Positions 26,224 to 36,876 are shown, numbered from the stretch's first letter. The stretch: DNA of 64,000 nt from Mesorhizobium sp. NZP2298 (GCF_013170825.1 NZ_CP033365.1:3980001-4044000), one strand, 5' to 3'. Made by a program: numbers and translations. The notes: generated by a model not told the origin, from the letters alone.

Positions 26224-28281
26224 TTAGATATCCAGCACTTCCGTCTCCGCGAATTCGGCGCGCTCCTGAATGAAGCGGAAGCGGGCTTCCGGCTTGGTGC
26301 CCATCAGCGCGTCGACCGCTTCCTTGGTCGCGGCTTCGGCGTCGATCACGTCGACCCTGAGCAGCGTGCGCTTCCTCGGGTCCATGGTGGTCTCCTTGAG
26401 CTGCGAGGCCATCATTTCGCCCAGGCCCTTGAAGCGGCCAAGCTCGACCTTGCCGCGCCCGGTGAATTCGGTGCGCAGGAGCTCGTCCTTGTGCGCGTCG
26501 TCGCGGGCATAGGCAACCTTGCCGCCTTGCCTGATCGAGTAGAGCGGTGGCACCGCCAGATACAGATGGCCGCCACGCACCAGCGCCGGCATTTCCTGGT
26601 AGAAGAAGGTGATCAGCAGCGAGGCGATGTGGGCGCCGTCGACGTCGGCGTCGGTCATGATGATGACGCGGTCGTAGCGCAAATCCTCGTCGCGGTACTT
26701 TGAGCGTGTGCCGCAGCCGAGCGCCTGGATCAGGTCCGATATCTGCTGATTGGCGGCGAGCTTGTCGTTGCCGGCGCTGGCGACGTTGAGGATTTTTCCG
26801 CGCAATGGCAGTACTGCCTGGCTGGCACGGTCGCGCGCCTGTTTGGCCGAGCCGCCGGCCGAGTCACCTTCCACGATGAACAGTTCGGCACCGGCCGCAG
26901 CGTTCTGCGTGCAGTCGGCGAGCTTGCCGGGCAGGCGCAGCTTGCGCACCGCGCTCTTGCGCGACACTTCCTTTTCCTGGCGCCGGCGCACCCGCTCGTC
27001 GGCGCGCGCGATCACCCATTCCAAGAGCTTGGAGGCTTCCTGCGGATTGTCGGCCAGCCAATGGTCGAATGGATCACGGATCGCGGTCTCGACAATGCGG
27101 ATCGCTTCGATCGTCGCCAACCTGTCCTTGGTCTGGCCGACGAATTCAGGCTCGCGGATGAACACCGACAGCATGCCCGCCGCCGAGATCATGACGTCTT
27201 CGGAGGTGACGATCGAGGCGCGCTTGTTGCCGACCAGATCGGCATGGGCGCGCAGGCCCCGGGTCAGCACGTTGCGGAAGCCGGCCTCGTGGGTGCCGCC
27301 TTCGCCGGTCGGGATGGTGTTGCAGTAGGAATTGATGAAGCCGTCGCCGCCGAACCACGTCACCGCCCATTCGAGCGAGCCATGGCCGCCTTGCTTTTCG
27401 CTTTTTCCTGCGAAGATTTCGCGGGTGACCTGAAAGTCGTCGCCGAGCGATGCCTTGAGATAGTCCTTCAGGCCGCCAGGGAAATGGAACTCCGCCTTGG
27501 CCGGCGTCTGGTCCTTTTCCTTGATCAGTGAGGGGTCGCAGGTCCAGCGGATTTCCACGCCGCCAAACAGATAGGCTTTCGAGCGCGTCATGCGGTAGAG
27601 CCGCGCCGGTTCGAAGGCCGCGCCCTTGCCGAAGATCTGCTCGTCGGGATGGAAGCGGATTTTCGTTCCGCGCCGGTTGTGGATCTCGCCAAGCTGCTCC
27701 AGGCCGCTTACCGGAATGCCACGCGAAAAGCGCTGGCGGTAGAGCTGGCGGCCACGCGCGACCTCGACCTCGAGATGATCCGACAGCGCGTTGACCACGG
27801 AAACGCCGACACCATGCAGACCGCCGGAGGTTTCATAGACCTTGGAGTCGAATTTGCCGCCCGAATGCAGCGTCGTCATGATGACTTCGAGCGCCGGCTT
27901 CTTGAATTTCGGATGTGGATCGACCGGGATGCCGCGGCCATTGTCGGTAACGGTCAGAAACCCGTCGGCCGAAAGCTCGACATCGATGAAGGTGGCATGG
28001 CCGGCAACCGCCTCGTCCATCGAATTGTCGATGACCTCGGCGAACAGATGGTGCATCGCCTTGTCGTCGGTGCCGCCAATATACATGCCTGGCCGGCGAC
28101 GCACCGGCTCCAAGCCCTCGAGCACCTCGATATCGGCGGCGCTGTAGCCCTCGCTGCCGTCCTTGGTCGCTGCGGGGCGCTTGGCCGCCGCCTGCACAAG
28201 GGGATCCGCCGGCCGCGCCGGTGTGCGAACCGGCTGCGGCTGCTTGTCCATATTGCCGAAGAGATCGTTATTGTCGTCCAT
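26224..28281 (-). CDS. parE: DNA topoisomerase IV subunit B
   Basis: ParE is the ATPase subunit that works with ParC to unlink replicated chromosomes. The 685-residue protein shows the GHKL ATPase domain ([26 protein letters not shown] and [14 protein letters not shown]), the transducer domain and a TOPRIM domain with [14 protein letters not shown] and [11 protein letters not shown]. It is shorter than GyrB in the C-terminal part, as expected for ParE. ATGs at 28290 and 28281 are both possible, and the second gives the usual MDDNNDLFG start. It is divergent from the Tad operon, 237 bases upstream of cpaB. Confidence 0.97.
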   Translation of the reverse strand: MDDNNDLFGNMDKQPQPVRTPARPADPLVQAAAKRPAATKDGSEGYSAADIEVLEGLEPVRRRPGMYIGGTDDKAMHHLFAEVIDNSMDEAVAGHATFIDVELSADGFLTVTDNGRGIPVDPHPKFKKPALEVIMTTLHSGGKFDSKVYETSGGLHGVGVSVVNALSDHLEVEVARGRQLYRQRFSRGIPVSGLEQLGEIHNRRGTKIRFHPDEQIFGKGAAFEPARLYRMTRSKAYLFGGVEIRWTCDPSLIKEKDQTPAKAEFHFPGGLKDYLKASLGDDFQVTREIFAGKSEKQGGHGSLEWAVTWFGGDGFINSYCNTIPTGEGGTHEAGFRNVLTRGLRAHADLVGNKRASIVTSEDVMISAAGMLSVFIREPEFVGQTKDRLATIEAIRIVETAIRDPFDHWLADNPQEASKLLEWVIARADERVRRRQEKEVSRKSAVRKLRLPGKLADCTQNAAAGAELFIVEGDSAGGSAKQARDRASQAVLPLRGKILNVASAGNDKLAANQQISDLIQALGCGTRSKYRDEDLRYDRVIIMTDADVDGAHIASLLITFFYQEMPALVRGGHLYLAVPPLYSIRQGGKVAYARDDAHKDELLRTEFTGRGKVELGRFKGLGEMMASQLKETTMDPRKRTLLRVDVIDAEAATKEAVDALMGTKPEARFRFIQERAEFAETEVLDI

Positions 28282-28518
28282 GCCTGCCATAGGGTCCGGT
28301 GCTGCGAATCACTCGCCGATACTGCCACGCTTTTCAGCGCCAAGCGACGGAGGTTCCTGTTACGTTCGGGGATTTGACCCCTCTTACCTTAAAACCATTC
28401 GATAACCAAGCGGGCGGAAATAGGTCCGATGCCGCTGGCCGGGATTCCTGTTTCTTTAACAAAGCGGCCTAGCGTGAGCCCAACAAACAAGAAAACGACG
28501 GGCATCAGGGGTTTCGGC

Positions 28519-29445
28519 GTGAGGGGCAAGGCCATAACGATGATCGGCATCGCCGCCGTTTTCGGCGCGATTTCGATCTTTGCCGCGGATTTCTGGGTCA
28601 AAAGCCAGGCCAAGGCCGACGCCGAGGAGAAGACGGCGTCGATCGCTGCCCCAGCTCCGCCGAGGATCGAGTTCAAGACCATCGTGGTGGCAAACGCACC
28701 GTTGCGCTACGGCATGGAACTCGACCGTGCAAAGCTGATCGAAATCCCGTGGCCGCAGGATTCCCTGCCGCAGGGCGCCTTTCCCACCATCGATGGGTTG
28801 CTTGGCGAAGGCAGCCGCGTCGTGCTGTCGCCGATCGAGGTCAACGAACCGGTGCTGCTGACCAAGCTGTCGGGGCCAAACGGTCGCGCGACGCTCTCCA
28901 ACATGCTGACGCCCGGAATGCGCGCGGTCACCATCCGCACCGACGAGATCGCCGGTGTTGGCGGCTTCGTCACGCCTGGCGACCGCGTCGATGTCGTGCT
29001 GACGCGCGATGCCGGCGAAATCCAGGAAGTCGCCAAGAATGCGCAAGGGGCGGCCGGTTCGACCATCACTTCCGAGATCGTGGTTGCGGACGCCAAGGTG
29101 CTGAGCGTCGGGCAGGGCGCCGACGAGCGCCAGACCACGCCGCAGGTGGCCAACTCCGTGACCATCGAGGTGACGACCGAGGGCGCGCAGAAAGTGGCGC
29201 TTGCCCGCACCGTCGGCACGCTGTCGCTGTCGCTGCGCTCAGCCAGCGAAGGCGGCGACGGCAAGAATGGCGTCACCACCATCTCTTCCTTCGGCGGATC
29301 GGTGGCGGCCAAGGCTCAGGCCGCGGCCGGCTCCTTGTTCGATGCGATGACCAAGGAGCCAGAGAAGCCGAAATTCAAGACGGTCATCGTGACGCGCGGC
29401 ACGAAGGCCGAGGAATATCAGGTTCCTGCGCGGGATCAGAAGTAA
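28519..29445 (+). CDS. cpaB: Flp pilus assembly protein CpaB (RcpC)
   Basis: CpaB is a periplasmic, inner-membrane anchored component of the Tad pilus machine. The 308-residue protein has one N-terminal membrane helix (residues 7-25), then an SAF-like domain with LRYGMELDRAKLIEIPWP and the CpaB core (GMRAVTIRTDEIAGVGGFVTP). GTG at 28519 has AGGGG seven bases upstream and places the helix at the N-terminus, so I prefer it to the first ATG at 28429. The ATG at 28540 is a third option. It is the first gene of the tad cluster. Confidence 0.92.
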   Translation: MRGKAITMIGIAAVFGAISIFAADFWVKSQAKADAEEKTASIAAPAPPRIEFKTIVVANAPLRYGMELDRAKLIEIPWPQDSLPQGAFPTIDGLLGEGSRVVLSPIEVNEPVLLTKLSGPNGRATLSNMLTPGMRAVTIRTDEIAGVGGFVTPGDRVDVVLTRDAGEIQEVAKNAQGAAGSTITSEIVVADAKVLSVGQGADERQTTPQVANSVTIEVTTEGAQKVALARTVGTLSLSLRSASEGGDGKNGVTTISSFGGSVAAKAQAAAGSLFDAMTKEPEKPKFKTVIVTRGTKAEEYQVPARDQK

Positions 29446-29475
29446 AGGCCGGTGGGGACCGGGCGGGACGGGGCA

Positions 29476-30927
29476 ATGTTGATGCGTACCCTATATCGAA
29501 TGGCGGGCCGGTTGCGTTTCGCGCGCACCCTGGCGATGGCGATGGCGGTGGCCCTGGCCGCGGGCGGGATGCTTGCCTTGCCCAGCGCGGCCAGGGCGGA
29601 CAATGACGTCGTCCATGTCTCGGCGACCAGGAATGCGTCGATCAAGGTCGCCAAGGGGAAGCCCAAGACGATCGTGACGAGCGCTGCTTTCTACCAGATT
29701 GTCATCGGCGATCCGGAGATCGCCAACGTCAATCCGCTGACCGACAAATCCTTTTATGTGCTGGGCAACAATCTCGGCACCACCGGCATCGCTTTGTTCG
29801 ACGAGAACAAGCAGCTTGTCGGCACCGTCGACATCGAGGTGACGCTCGACACGGATCAACTGGCCAGCACCATCCGCGCCAGCGTGCCGGACGCCAAGAT
29901 CAAGGTCGGTTCGGCCAATGGCCGTGTCGTGCTGTCGGGTGAGGCGGATGACGCTGTCGCCGCGGATAAGGCAAGCAAGATCGCCAGCCGCTTTTCCGGC
30001 AATGAAGAGGTGATCAACTCCGTCAACATCTCGTCCTCGCAGCAGGTCCAGCTCAACGTCCGTTTTGTCGAGATCAATCGCCAGGCAAGCCAGGATCTCG
30101 GCGCCAAATACAGCGCCAATTTCGCCTACGGTATCGGTGGGCGCGACGTCACCATCGATCCGGGAACCGTGCCGGCGGCCGGCACCGGCGAGATCATCGG
30201 CCGGCTGTTGTCGAACGGCGTGTCGATCGATGTCGCCATCAAGGCGCTGGAAGAGCGCGGCCTCGCCCGCCGGCTGGCCGAGCCGAACCTGATTGCCCGT
30301 TCCGGCGAGACGGCGAGCTTCCTCGCCGGCGGCGAATTTCCGATCCCGGTTTCCGAGGACAACGGCAAGATTTCCGTCAGCTACAAGAAGTACGGCGTCA
30401 GCCTCGATTTCACGCCGACAGTGCTCAAGGACGGGCTGGTCAGCCTCGACATCGCGCCGGAAGTGTCCTCGATTGATGCGTCGGCCTCCTATAACATCGG
30501 CACCATCTCCGTGCCCGGTTTCATCGTCCGCCGTGCCAAGACCTCGGTCGACCTGAAGAATGGCCAGAGCTTCATGATCGCGGGGCTGCTGCAGTCGCAA
30601 AACGACATCACCACATCGCGCATTCCCGGCCTCGGCAAGATGCCCGTGCTTGGACCGCTGTTCTCGTCGAAGTCCTATCAGCGCCGCGAAACCGATCTGG
30701 TCATCATCGTCACGCCCTATCTGGTCAAGCCGGTCGATCCATCGAAGAAGATGGCCGAACCGACCGACGGCACGCAGCCGGCCAGCAACGTCGACTATTT
30801 CCTCAACAATACCGAGGAAGTGAAGGCATCGGACACCGGTCGCGCGCTGGCGCTGGCTGATGGCAGTGCCGCACGAGCCACCCCCGCCACCACGGTCGGG
30901 CATTTCCTCGACCTGCCGAAGGACTGA
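29476..30927 (+). CDS. cpaC: Tad pilus secretin CpaC (RcpA)
   Basis: CpaC forms the outer-membrane channel through which the pilus emerges. The 483-residue protein has a signal peptide (cleavage near SAARA at about residue 41), an N-terminal pilus-secretin domain (about 47-125), a BON-like segment (about 130-190) and the C-terminal secretin domain with VRFVEINRQASQDLG, EFPIPV and RETDLVIIVTPYLV. A second ATG at 29482 is better spaced from GGGG and is equally possible. It lies 30 bases after cpaB and is followed after six bases by a small lipoprotein gene. Confidence 0.95.
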   Translation: MLMRTLYRMAGRLRFARTLAMAMAVALAAGGMLALPSAARADNDVVHVSATRNASIKVAKGKPKTIVTSAAFYQIVIGDPEIANVNPLTDKSFYVLGNNLGTTGIALFDENKQLVGTVDIEVTLDTDQLASTIRASVPDAKIKVGSANGRVVLSGEADDAVAADKASKIASRFSGNEEVINSVNISSSQQVQLNVRFVEINRQASQDLGAKYSANFAYGIGGRDVTIDPGTVPAAGTGEIIGRLLSNGVSIDVAIKALEERGLARRLAEPNLIARSGETASFLAGGEFPIPVSEDNGKISVSYKKYGVSLDFTPTVLKDGLVSLDIAPEVSSIDASASYNIGTISVPGFIVRRAKTSVDLKNGQSFMIAGLLQSQNDITTSRIPGLGKMPVLGPLFSSKSYQRRETDLVIIVTPYLVKPVDPSKKMAEPTDGTQPASNVDYFLNNTEEVKASDTGRALALADGSAARATPATTVGHFLDLPKD

Positions 30928-30933
30928 AGTGCC

Positions 30934-31203
30934 ATGCGTCTGATCCTGAGATCGAGCATTGCCTTGCTTTTGGCCGGCTTCGCCGCCGGCTGCACCAGCG
31001 ACGACTATGTGCGCAGTGAAGGGCTGACGACCGGCGCCGGTAACGCCCAGGCCGCCAATACCGTCATGCAGATGGTCGATCCGTGGAAGTACGGTGTCCA
31101 GAACACCAGGCTTCTCGTGCCTGCCAAGCGTGGCGATGCCGGACCCGTCACACCCGATCAGGCCACCGCTTCGAAGGCATCGCAGACGACCACGGGCAAC
31201 TGA
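30934..31203 (+). CDS. Short CpaD-like pilus lipoprotein
   Basis: The 89-residue protein has a signal sequence with lipobox AAGC at residues 17-20. The middle reads GNAQAANTVMQMVDPWKYGVQ, which matches the C-terminal pattern I recall for CpaD-family proteins. Full CpaD is about twice as long, so this is either a reduced CpaD or a distinct small lipoprotein. The position between cpaC and cpaE is exactly where cpaD sits in the standard order. The tail is Thr/Ala-rich and uncharged. Confidence 0.65.
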   Translation: MRLILRSSIALLLAGFAAGCTSDDYVRSEGLTTGAGNAQAANTVMQMVDPWKYGVQNTRLLVPAKRGDAGPVTPDQATASKASQTTTGN

Positions 31204-31237
31204 CCCCAAAGGGCGATCGAGCCCACAGGCTGATAAA

Positions 31238-32452
31238 ATGGCAAACGGCATCAAGACCCGGAAAATCCTGCTGGTATCGACGGACAGGACCTTCGTGCAG
31301 GACACGCGGACCGCATTCGCCGCATCGGAAATCATCCAGCTCTCGGCGGTGGAGAAGAGTGTCACCGAGTTGCGTGGCGAGATCCAGGAGGCCGATTTCG
31401 GCGCCATCATCGTCGATATGGACGCGGCGAGGCTAGAGGAGGTCGAGTCGCTGCAGCGCATCATGCGCCGGCAGGAGGGCAAGACACCGGTTGTCGTCGT
31501 CACCCAGGAGTTCAACGCAGCCGCTGTGCGTATCCTGGTGCAGCTCAAGGTCGCCGATTTCCTGGTCAAGCCAATCACGACGGCCGACCTGGTGCGCTCG
31601 GTCGTGCGGGCGTTGCAGGGGCCGGGGCGGGAGGAAAACACCGAGTCGCAGATCTACACCTTCATGCCTGCCGCCGGCGGCGTCGGTACAACGACGCTGG
31701 CGCTGCAGACCGCCTTCCAGCTGCATCATTCGGTGACGCGTGGCGCCTCGACCTGCGTGGTCGATCTCAATTTCCAGCAGGGCGCCTGTGCCGAATATCT
31801 CGACCTCGAGCCACGTTTCGACATTACCGAGATCGAGAATCAGCCCGAACGCCTCGACCGGCAATTGCTCGACGTGATGCTGTCCAAGCACGCCAGCGGG
31901 CTGTGCGTGCTGGCCGCGCCGACCCACCCGGCGGAGATGCGCTCGTTCAAGACCGATGTCGTGGTACGCATGCTGGACCTCGTCTCGGCCTATTTCGACA
32001 ATGTCGTCATCGACATGCCACGCACCTGGTTTCCCTGGACGGAGACCGTGCTGCTCGGCTCCAACAAGCTCTATATCGTCGCCGAGATGACGGTGCCGTG
32101 CCTGCGCCACACGCAAAGGCTGATCCAGGCCGTCTATGAGACCGCCGGCAAGGAAGTGAAGCCGAACGTCATCGTCAACCGTTTCGAGCAGAAGATGTTC
32201 GACAACGGCATCAAGCAGGCCGATGTCCAGGAGATCCTTGGCGAGCATTTCGTCGGCGGCATCGCCAACAACTACCGGCTGGTGCGCGAGGCGGTCGACC
32301 GCGGCGTGCCGCTGCACGAAATCGACCCCAATGCCAATGTCGTCAACGACCTGAAGAGGATCATTCTTCCGGAGGAGGCAGCCGCGACTGGAGCCAAGTC
32401 GAAGTCGCTGTTTGGTCTCGGCAAGGGCTTCTTGAAGAGGAAGGCAGGATGA
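31238..32452 (+). CDS. cpaE: Pilus assembly protein CpaE (TadZ-like)
   Basis: CpaE/TadZ positions the pilus machine at the cell pole. The 404-residue protein has an N-terminal receiver-like domain (about 7-125) and a ParA/MinD-like ATPase domain from about 138. The P-loop region reads PAAGGVGTTTLA at residues 144-155 and lacks both lysines of the deviant Walker A motif, which suggests weak or no ATP hydrolysis. This is often seen in CpaE. The ATG at 31238 fits the start of the receiver domain. Its stop overlaps the cpaF start by four bases. Confidence 0.92.
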   Translation: MANGIKTRKILLVSTDRTFVQDTRTAFAASEIIQLSAVEKSVTELRGEIQEADFGAIIVDMDAARLEEVESLQRIMRRQEGKTPVVVVTQEFNAAAVRILVQLKVADFLVKPITTADLVRSVVRALQGPGREENTESQIYTFMPAAGGVGTTTLALQTAFQLHHSVTRGASTCVVDLNFQQGACAEYLDLEPRFDITEIENQPERLDRQLLDVMLSKHASGLCVLAAPTHPAEMRSFKTDVVVRMLDLVSAYFDNVVIDMPRTWFPWTETVLLGSNKLYIVAEMTVPCLRHTQRLIQAVYETAGKEVKPNVIVNRFEQKMFDNGIKQADVQEILGEHFVGGIANNYRLVREAVDRGVPLHEIDPNANVVNDLKRIILPEEAAATGAKSKSLFGLGKGFLKRKAG

Positions 32453-33870
32453 GCAGCCGTTTTTCAACCCTGCAGAACCGTGACGCGCGTCCGCAGCGTC
32501 CGGCAGAAGCAGCCCCGGTCGCGCATCATGCGGTCGTCATCCCGACCAGCCGAAAGGCCTTGCCGGCAAAGCCGGACGTCGCACCGGCAAAGAACGCCAA
32601 CAAGGTGCTCGATGCGCGCGTTCGCATTCACCGCATGCTGCTCGAGGAGATCAACCTCGTGGCGCTGGAGCGTTTGCCCAAGGAGGAGATGCGCCGGCAG
32701 GTGCATGATTTCGTTTCTGAAAAAACCCGCCAGGAGCGGATGGCGATCAACACCGTCGAACTCGAGGCGCTGGTCGACGATATCGTCGACGAGATGGTCG
32801 GCCTCGGTCCGCTCGAGCCTCTGCTCAAGGATCCGGACATCAACGACATCCTGATCAACGGCCACCAGAACTGCTTCATCGAAAAGAAGGGCAAGCTGCA
32901 GCAGGTCCATATCCCGTTCAAGGATGAGGCGCATCTGCTTAGAATCATTAACAAGATCGTCGCTGCGGTCGGCCGCCGTGTCGATGAATCGCAGCCGATG
33001 GTCGACGCGCGCATGCTCGACGGCTCGCGCTTCAACGCGGCCATCCGCCCGGTTGGAGTCGACGGGCCGCTGGTGTCGATCCGCAAATTCTCCAAGAACA
33101 AGCTCGGCCTTCACAAGCTGGTCGAATTCGGCGCCATCACGCAGAACATGGCTGAGGTGCTGGCGGCGGCGGTTCACGCCCGCAAGACGACGATCATTTC
33201 CGGCGGCACCGGTACCGGCAAGACGACGATGCTGAACGCGCTGTCGGCCTTCATCCCCGAGGACGAGCGGTTGATCACCATCGAGGACGCGGCCGAACTT
33301 CAGCTGCAGCAGCCGCATGTCGCGCGCATGGAGACGCGCCCCGCCAATATCGAGGGCCATGGCGAACTGAAGCAGCGCGATCTCGTCAAGAACGCGCTGC
33401 GCATGCGCCCAGACCGGGTCATCCTCGGCGAGTGCCGCGGCGAGGAAGCCTTCGACATGCTGCAGGCGATGAACACCGGCCATGAGGGGTCGATGGCGAC
33501 CATCCACGCCAACACGCCGCGCGATGCCATTTCGCGCCTCGAACAGATGCTTGGCATGACCGGCATGCCGATGACGGTGCAGTCGATCCGCAGCCAGATC
33601 GCCAGCGCCATCGATATCATCGTCCAGCTGACCCGGCTTTCCGACGGCAAGCGCAAGGTGACAAGCGTCGCCGAGGTGACCGGCATGGAAGGCGACGTCA
33701 TCCAGATGCAGGAGATTTTCCGCTTCGTGCGCACCGGCATGGATGCCGATGGCGGGATTCTCGGCTATTTCGAGGCGACCGGCATCCGGCCGCGCTTCCT
33801 CGAGGATCTGCGCGCCATGGGCATCGAATTTCCCGGACGCTATTTCGAACCCGGCCGGCCGCAGGAGTAA
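32449..33870 (+). CDS. cpaF: Tad pilus assembly ATPase CpaF (TadA)
   Basis: CpaF is the secretion ATPase that powers pilus extension and retraction. The 473-residue protein has a variable N-terminal helical part (residues 1-120) and the GspE/VirB11-type core: P-loop GGTGTGKTT at 252-260, the [11 protein letters not shown]sp box and [13 protein letters not shown]. The start codon overlaps the cpaE stop (ATGA), so translation is coupled. It is full length and has all catalytic motifs. Confidence 0.97.
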   Translation: MSSRFSTLQNRDARPQRPAEAAPVAHHAVVIPTSRKALPAKPDVAPAKNANKVLDARVRIHRMLLEEINLVALERLPKEEMRRQVHDFVSEKTRQERMAINTVELEALVDDIVDEMVGLGPLEPLLKDPDINDILINGHQNCFIEKKGKLQQVHIPFKDEAHLLRIINKIVAAVGRRVDESQPMVDARMLDGSRFNAAIRPVGVDGPLVSIRKFSKNKLGLHKLVEFGAITQNMAEVLAAAVHARKTTIISGGTGTGKTTMLNALSAFIPEDERLITIEDAAELQLQQPHVARMETRPANIEGHGELKQRDLVKNALRMRPDRVILGECRGEEAFDMLQAMNTGHEGSMATIHANTPRDAISRLEQMLGMTGMPMTVQSIRSQIASAIDIIVQLTRLSDGKRKVTSVAEVTGMEGDVIQMQEIFRFVRTGMDADGGILGYFEATGIRPRFLEDLRAMGIEFPGRYFEPGRPQE

Positions 33871-33874
33871 CCAG

Positions 33875-34840
33875 GTGTTCGACGGGCTGAGCGCGATCTA
33901 TGTCGTCTATGCCGGGGCAGCACTCACCGGCATCATGATCGCCGAGGCCTGTTATCTCCTCTATGCCGGCCGCAGCGACAAGCGCACCGCCATCAACCGG
34001 CGCATGAAGCTGCAGGAAAACAAGATCAGCCAGGAGCAGGTGCTGATCCAGCTGCGCAAGGAACGCGGCCTTGATGCGGGCACCTCGCTGTTCTCGCCGG
34101 ACCGGTTCCGTGCCCTGCGCACGCAGTCGGGCATGATCATGCCGCTGTCGAGATTCCTGATGATCACCTCGGGTGTGGCGCTGGCCATGGCCCTGGTCGC
34201 GATCTGGTATGGCTTGCCGCTTTTGATGGGGCTTGTCCTGTTCGTCGTGCTGCTGCCGCTGTTGCCGGTGGTGGTGATGCGCTTCAAGCGCAAGCGCCGG
34301 CTCAAGCGCTTCGGCATGCAGCTGCCCGAGGCGCTGGAGTTGATCACGCGCGGCCTCAAGGCCGGTCATCCCGTGCCGGTGGCCATCGCCATGGTGTCGC
34401 GCGAAATGCCCGATCCGATCGGTACCGAATTCGGCGTCATCGCCGATGAGGTGACCTATGGTTCCGATCTGGTCTCGGCGTTGAATTCGCTGTTCGACAG
34501 GGTCGGCCATGAGGATCTGCCGCTGTTCATCACCGCCGTCTCGATCCAGTCCAGTTCGGGCGGCAATCTGCGCGAGATTCTCGACGGCCTGGCGCTGACG
34601 ATCCGCGAACGCGGCAAGCTGCGTCGCAAGGTGCGCGCCATCTCGACCGAGGGCCGCATGTCGGCCTATATCCTGACGGCGATACCGGCGCTTTTGTTTG
34701 CCGCCATCATGGCGCTGATGCCGGGCTTCTACCGCGATGTCTGGGACGAGCCGAAAACCTGGTACCTGATCGGCGGCTCGGTGACCTGGCTGATGCTGGG
34801 CAATCTGATGATGTTCAAGATGTCGAATTTCAGGTTCTGA
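33875..34840 (+). CDS. tadB: Tad pilus inner-membrane protein TadB
   Basis: The 321-residue protein has an N-terminal helix, a pair of membrane helices near residues 93-135, a GspF-type cytoplasmic domain with LPEALELITRGLKAGHPV, and two C-terminal helices. It is the usual TadB platform protein that couples CpaF to the pilus. GTG at 33875 has AGGAG eight bases upstream and is the start. The open frame further upstream is in the cpaF gene. It lies four bases after cpaF. Confidence 0.94.
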   Translation: MFDGLSAIYVVYAGAALTGIMIAEACYLLYAGRSDKRTAINRRMKLQENKISQEQVLIQLRKERGLDAGTSLFSPDRFRALRTQSGMIMPLSRFLMITSGVALAMALVAIWYGLPLLMGLVLFVVLLPLLPVVVMRFKRKRRLKRFGMQLPEALELITRGLKAGHPVPVAIAMVSREMPDPIGTEFGVIADEVTYGSDLVSALNSLFDRVGHEDLPLFITAVSIQSSSGGNLREILDGLALTIRERGKLRRKVRAISTEGRMSAYILTAIPALLFAAIMALMPGFYRDVWDEPKTWYLIGGSVTWLMLGNLMMFKMSNFRF

Positions 34841-34841
34841 C

Positions 34842-35807
34842 ATGCAGGGCTTCATCGAGTTCCTCGCCTCGCTTGCTCCGACTTCGTTGATGCCGGTGGC
34901 CGTCCTGTTGCTGGCCCTGGGCACAGGCGCGGTCGCCTGGCCGATGGTGGCGGCGAAGGGCGATCGCAACGAAGTGAAGCGCCGGCTCAAGGTCGACCAT
35001 GGTCCCGCGGCCGCGAAACCCGAGCCGCTGCAGAAGAAGAATGCCGACGTCGTGCGCGAGAAGGCGGTGAGGCGGGCGCAGGAATTCTACGCCAAGAGCG
35101 ATCCCGAAAATGTCGCCCGGTTGCGTATGAAGCTGATCCAGGCCGGCTATACGGAGCCGCGCGCCGTCGGCACGTTCTTCATCATACGCTTCTCGGTGCT
35201 GGTCGGCGCCGCGATCGGCGCGTTTGTCCTGAACCAATGGCTGGCCAATGCCGACGCGACGATGGCCAGCCGTTGGGCGTTCGTCATCCTGTCGGGCGTG
35301 GCCGGCTATTTCCTGCCTGGCCTGGTGCTGACCCAGAAGGTGCGGGAGAAGATGCGCGAATACCGCAACGGCTTTCCCGACTTCATGGACCTGATGATCG
35401 TCTGCTCGGATGCCGGCATGAGCATGGAGGCCGGCATCGAGCGCGTCTCGAAGGAACTGGCCAAGACCTATCCCGCGCTCAGCCAGAACCTGCAGCTGGT
35501 GTCGCTGGAACTGAGGGCCGGGCGCAGCCTCGACGATGCGCTGAAGGCACTCGCCGACCGCCTCAGCCTCGACGAGGTCCGTTCCTTCGCCACGCTGCTG
35601 CAGCAGTCGAAGGAGCTCGGCACCAGCCTGTCGGGCGCACTGCGCGTCTTCTCCGACGAAATGCGCCACAAGCGCATGTCGCTGGCCGAGGAAAAAGCGC
35701 ACGCTCTGCCGGCCAAGATGTCGATACCGGTGACGGTGTGCATCCTGCCGGTGGTGCTGATGATCGCGGTCATCCCCATCATCGTCAAAATGACGGGTAG
35801 CCACTAG
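34842..35807 (+). CDS. tadC: Tad pilus inner-membrane protein TadC
   Basis: The 321-residue paralogue of TadB has the same plan: an N-terminal helix (about 16-35), a pair of helices near residues 110-165, a GspF-like domain with FPDFMDLMIVCSDAGMSMEAG, and a C-terminal helix near residue 300. TadB and TadC form the inner-membrane platform. ATG at 34842 lies one base after the tadB stop, so the two are probably coupled. It is the last of the contiguous core assembly genes. Confidence 0.94.
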   Translation: MQGFIEFLASLAPTSLMPVAVLLLALGTGAVAWPMVAAKGDRNEVKRRLKVDHGPAAAKPEPLQKKNADVVREKAVRRAQEFYAKSDPENVARLRMKLIQAGYTEPRAVGTFFIIRFSVLVGAAIGAFVLNQWLANADATMASRWAFVILSGVAGYFLPGLVLTQKVREKMREYRNGFPDFMDLMIVCSDAGMSMEAGIERVSKELAKTYPALSQNLQLVSLELRAGRSLDDALKALADRLSLDEVRSFATLLQQSKELGTSLSGALRVFSDEMRHKRMSLAEEKAHALPAKMSIPVTVCILPVVLMIAVIPIIVKMTGSH

Positions 35808-35882
35808 CCAATATTGATGCTCTGGATCCGGGGCCGACAACCATCATCCGGTCCGAACGCGGCCCTGCGACGTGAGAATCCC

Positions 35883-36716
35883 ATGCGAATATTGTTGTGT
35901 GCCGTCTCCCTCGCTCTCGCCGCCGCCAGCCTGTGGCCGGCGCAGGCCGCGGCCGACGATTGCGGCGATGCCGCCGCGCTGTTGCGGCAGGCTTATCCCA
36001 AGGTCCAGAAAAGCGCCGACGGCCGTTCGTTCACGCTCGAGCCGCATACCAGCATCCCCCTCGCGGACCCGCAGGATGGTATGCCGGGCCTGGTCTGCAA
36101 GGTCTGGCCTGCCCATGACGATCTGCTTCTGGTCGCGGTGCCGCTGATCGACAGCGTCCAATCCTCCGACGGCCAGCATGTTGGCGATATCGAGCTTCTG
36201 GTCGTCGACAGGAGGACCCTGCAGGTACGCCAGCGCCTGCTCCAGCCCAGGCTGATGAACGACGATGCCATCGCCATCCGCGGCATCGAATTCGACACCG
36301 GCCGCTATGGGCTGGCGCCCGGTGTCACCGCCTTCGGCCTGCGCATCGACATGGCCAACCATTCGCAGCCCAATCCCTTTGGCGAAACCGACCTGCGGCT
36401 CTATGCCATCGCCAACAATGCGCTGCGCTTGGTGCTCGACGGGCTCGTCGTGGCCGGCAATGGCGGCGAAGGCGACACCAATTGCGCGGGATCCTTTCAT
36501 TCGAGCCAGGTCAGCCTGGCGATGAGCCCGAAGATCCATCGCGGCTACCACGACATCATCGCGGTCGAGCGGCAGGATACCGACGAGCCGTTCCCCGACA
36601 AGGATGGCGAGTGCCAGTCGCATCCCGGCAAGTCGGTGAGCCGGACGCACCGGCTGCGCTATGACGGCAGCCGCTATCCGGTTCCGGCGGCGCTCAAGGC
36701 AATGGACCCGCCATAA
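35883..36716 (+). CDS. Exported DUF1176-like protein of unknown function
   Basis: The 277-residue protein has a signal peptide (MRILLCAVSLALAAASLWP, cleavage near QAAA at about residue 22). The mature part is mixed beta, with cysteines at DDCGD, LVCKVW, DTNCAG and GECQSH that could form two disulfides in the periplasm. It lies between tadC and tadD, 75 bases after tadC, so it may be part of the pilus transcript. Such exported beta proteins also occur elsewhere, and no motif ties it to pilus assembly. Confidence 0.68.
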   Translation: MRILLCAVSLALAAASLWPAQAAADDCGDAAALLRQAYPKVQKSADGRSFTLEPHTSIPLADPQDGMPGLVCKVWPAHDDLLLVAVPLIDSVQSSDGQHVGDIELLVVDRRTLQVRQRLLQPRLMNDDAIAIRGIEFDTGRYGLAPGVTAFGLRIDMANHSQPNPFGETDLRLYAIANNALRLVLDGLVVAGNGGEGDTNCAGSFHSSQVSLAMSPKIHRGYHDIIAVERQDTDEPFPDKDGECQSHPGKSVSRTHRLRYDGSRYPVPAALKAMDPP

Positions 36717-36876
36717 CAACGCGGTTCGCACCCGTTCGAGGCGTTGCGGCCCCGTGGTTAATGGCCGGTATTGCGGAAACCAAATCTTAGGGGCATTTCG
36801 GCACCGAAGCTTAATCGCTGTGCTGTAGTGTCTTTCCCTGAAGAACGACCCGACAAATCGGGCGACGGGGCAGGGC

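Noticed and set aside
28291..28518. Possible promoter (TTGACC) before cpaB
   Set aside because: No convincing -10 partner at the right distance, so not called.
29491..31641. 716-codon open frame on the minus strand
   Set aside because: Lies opposite cpaC and cpaE, whose motifs are clear.
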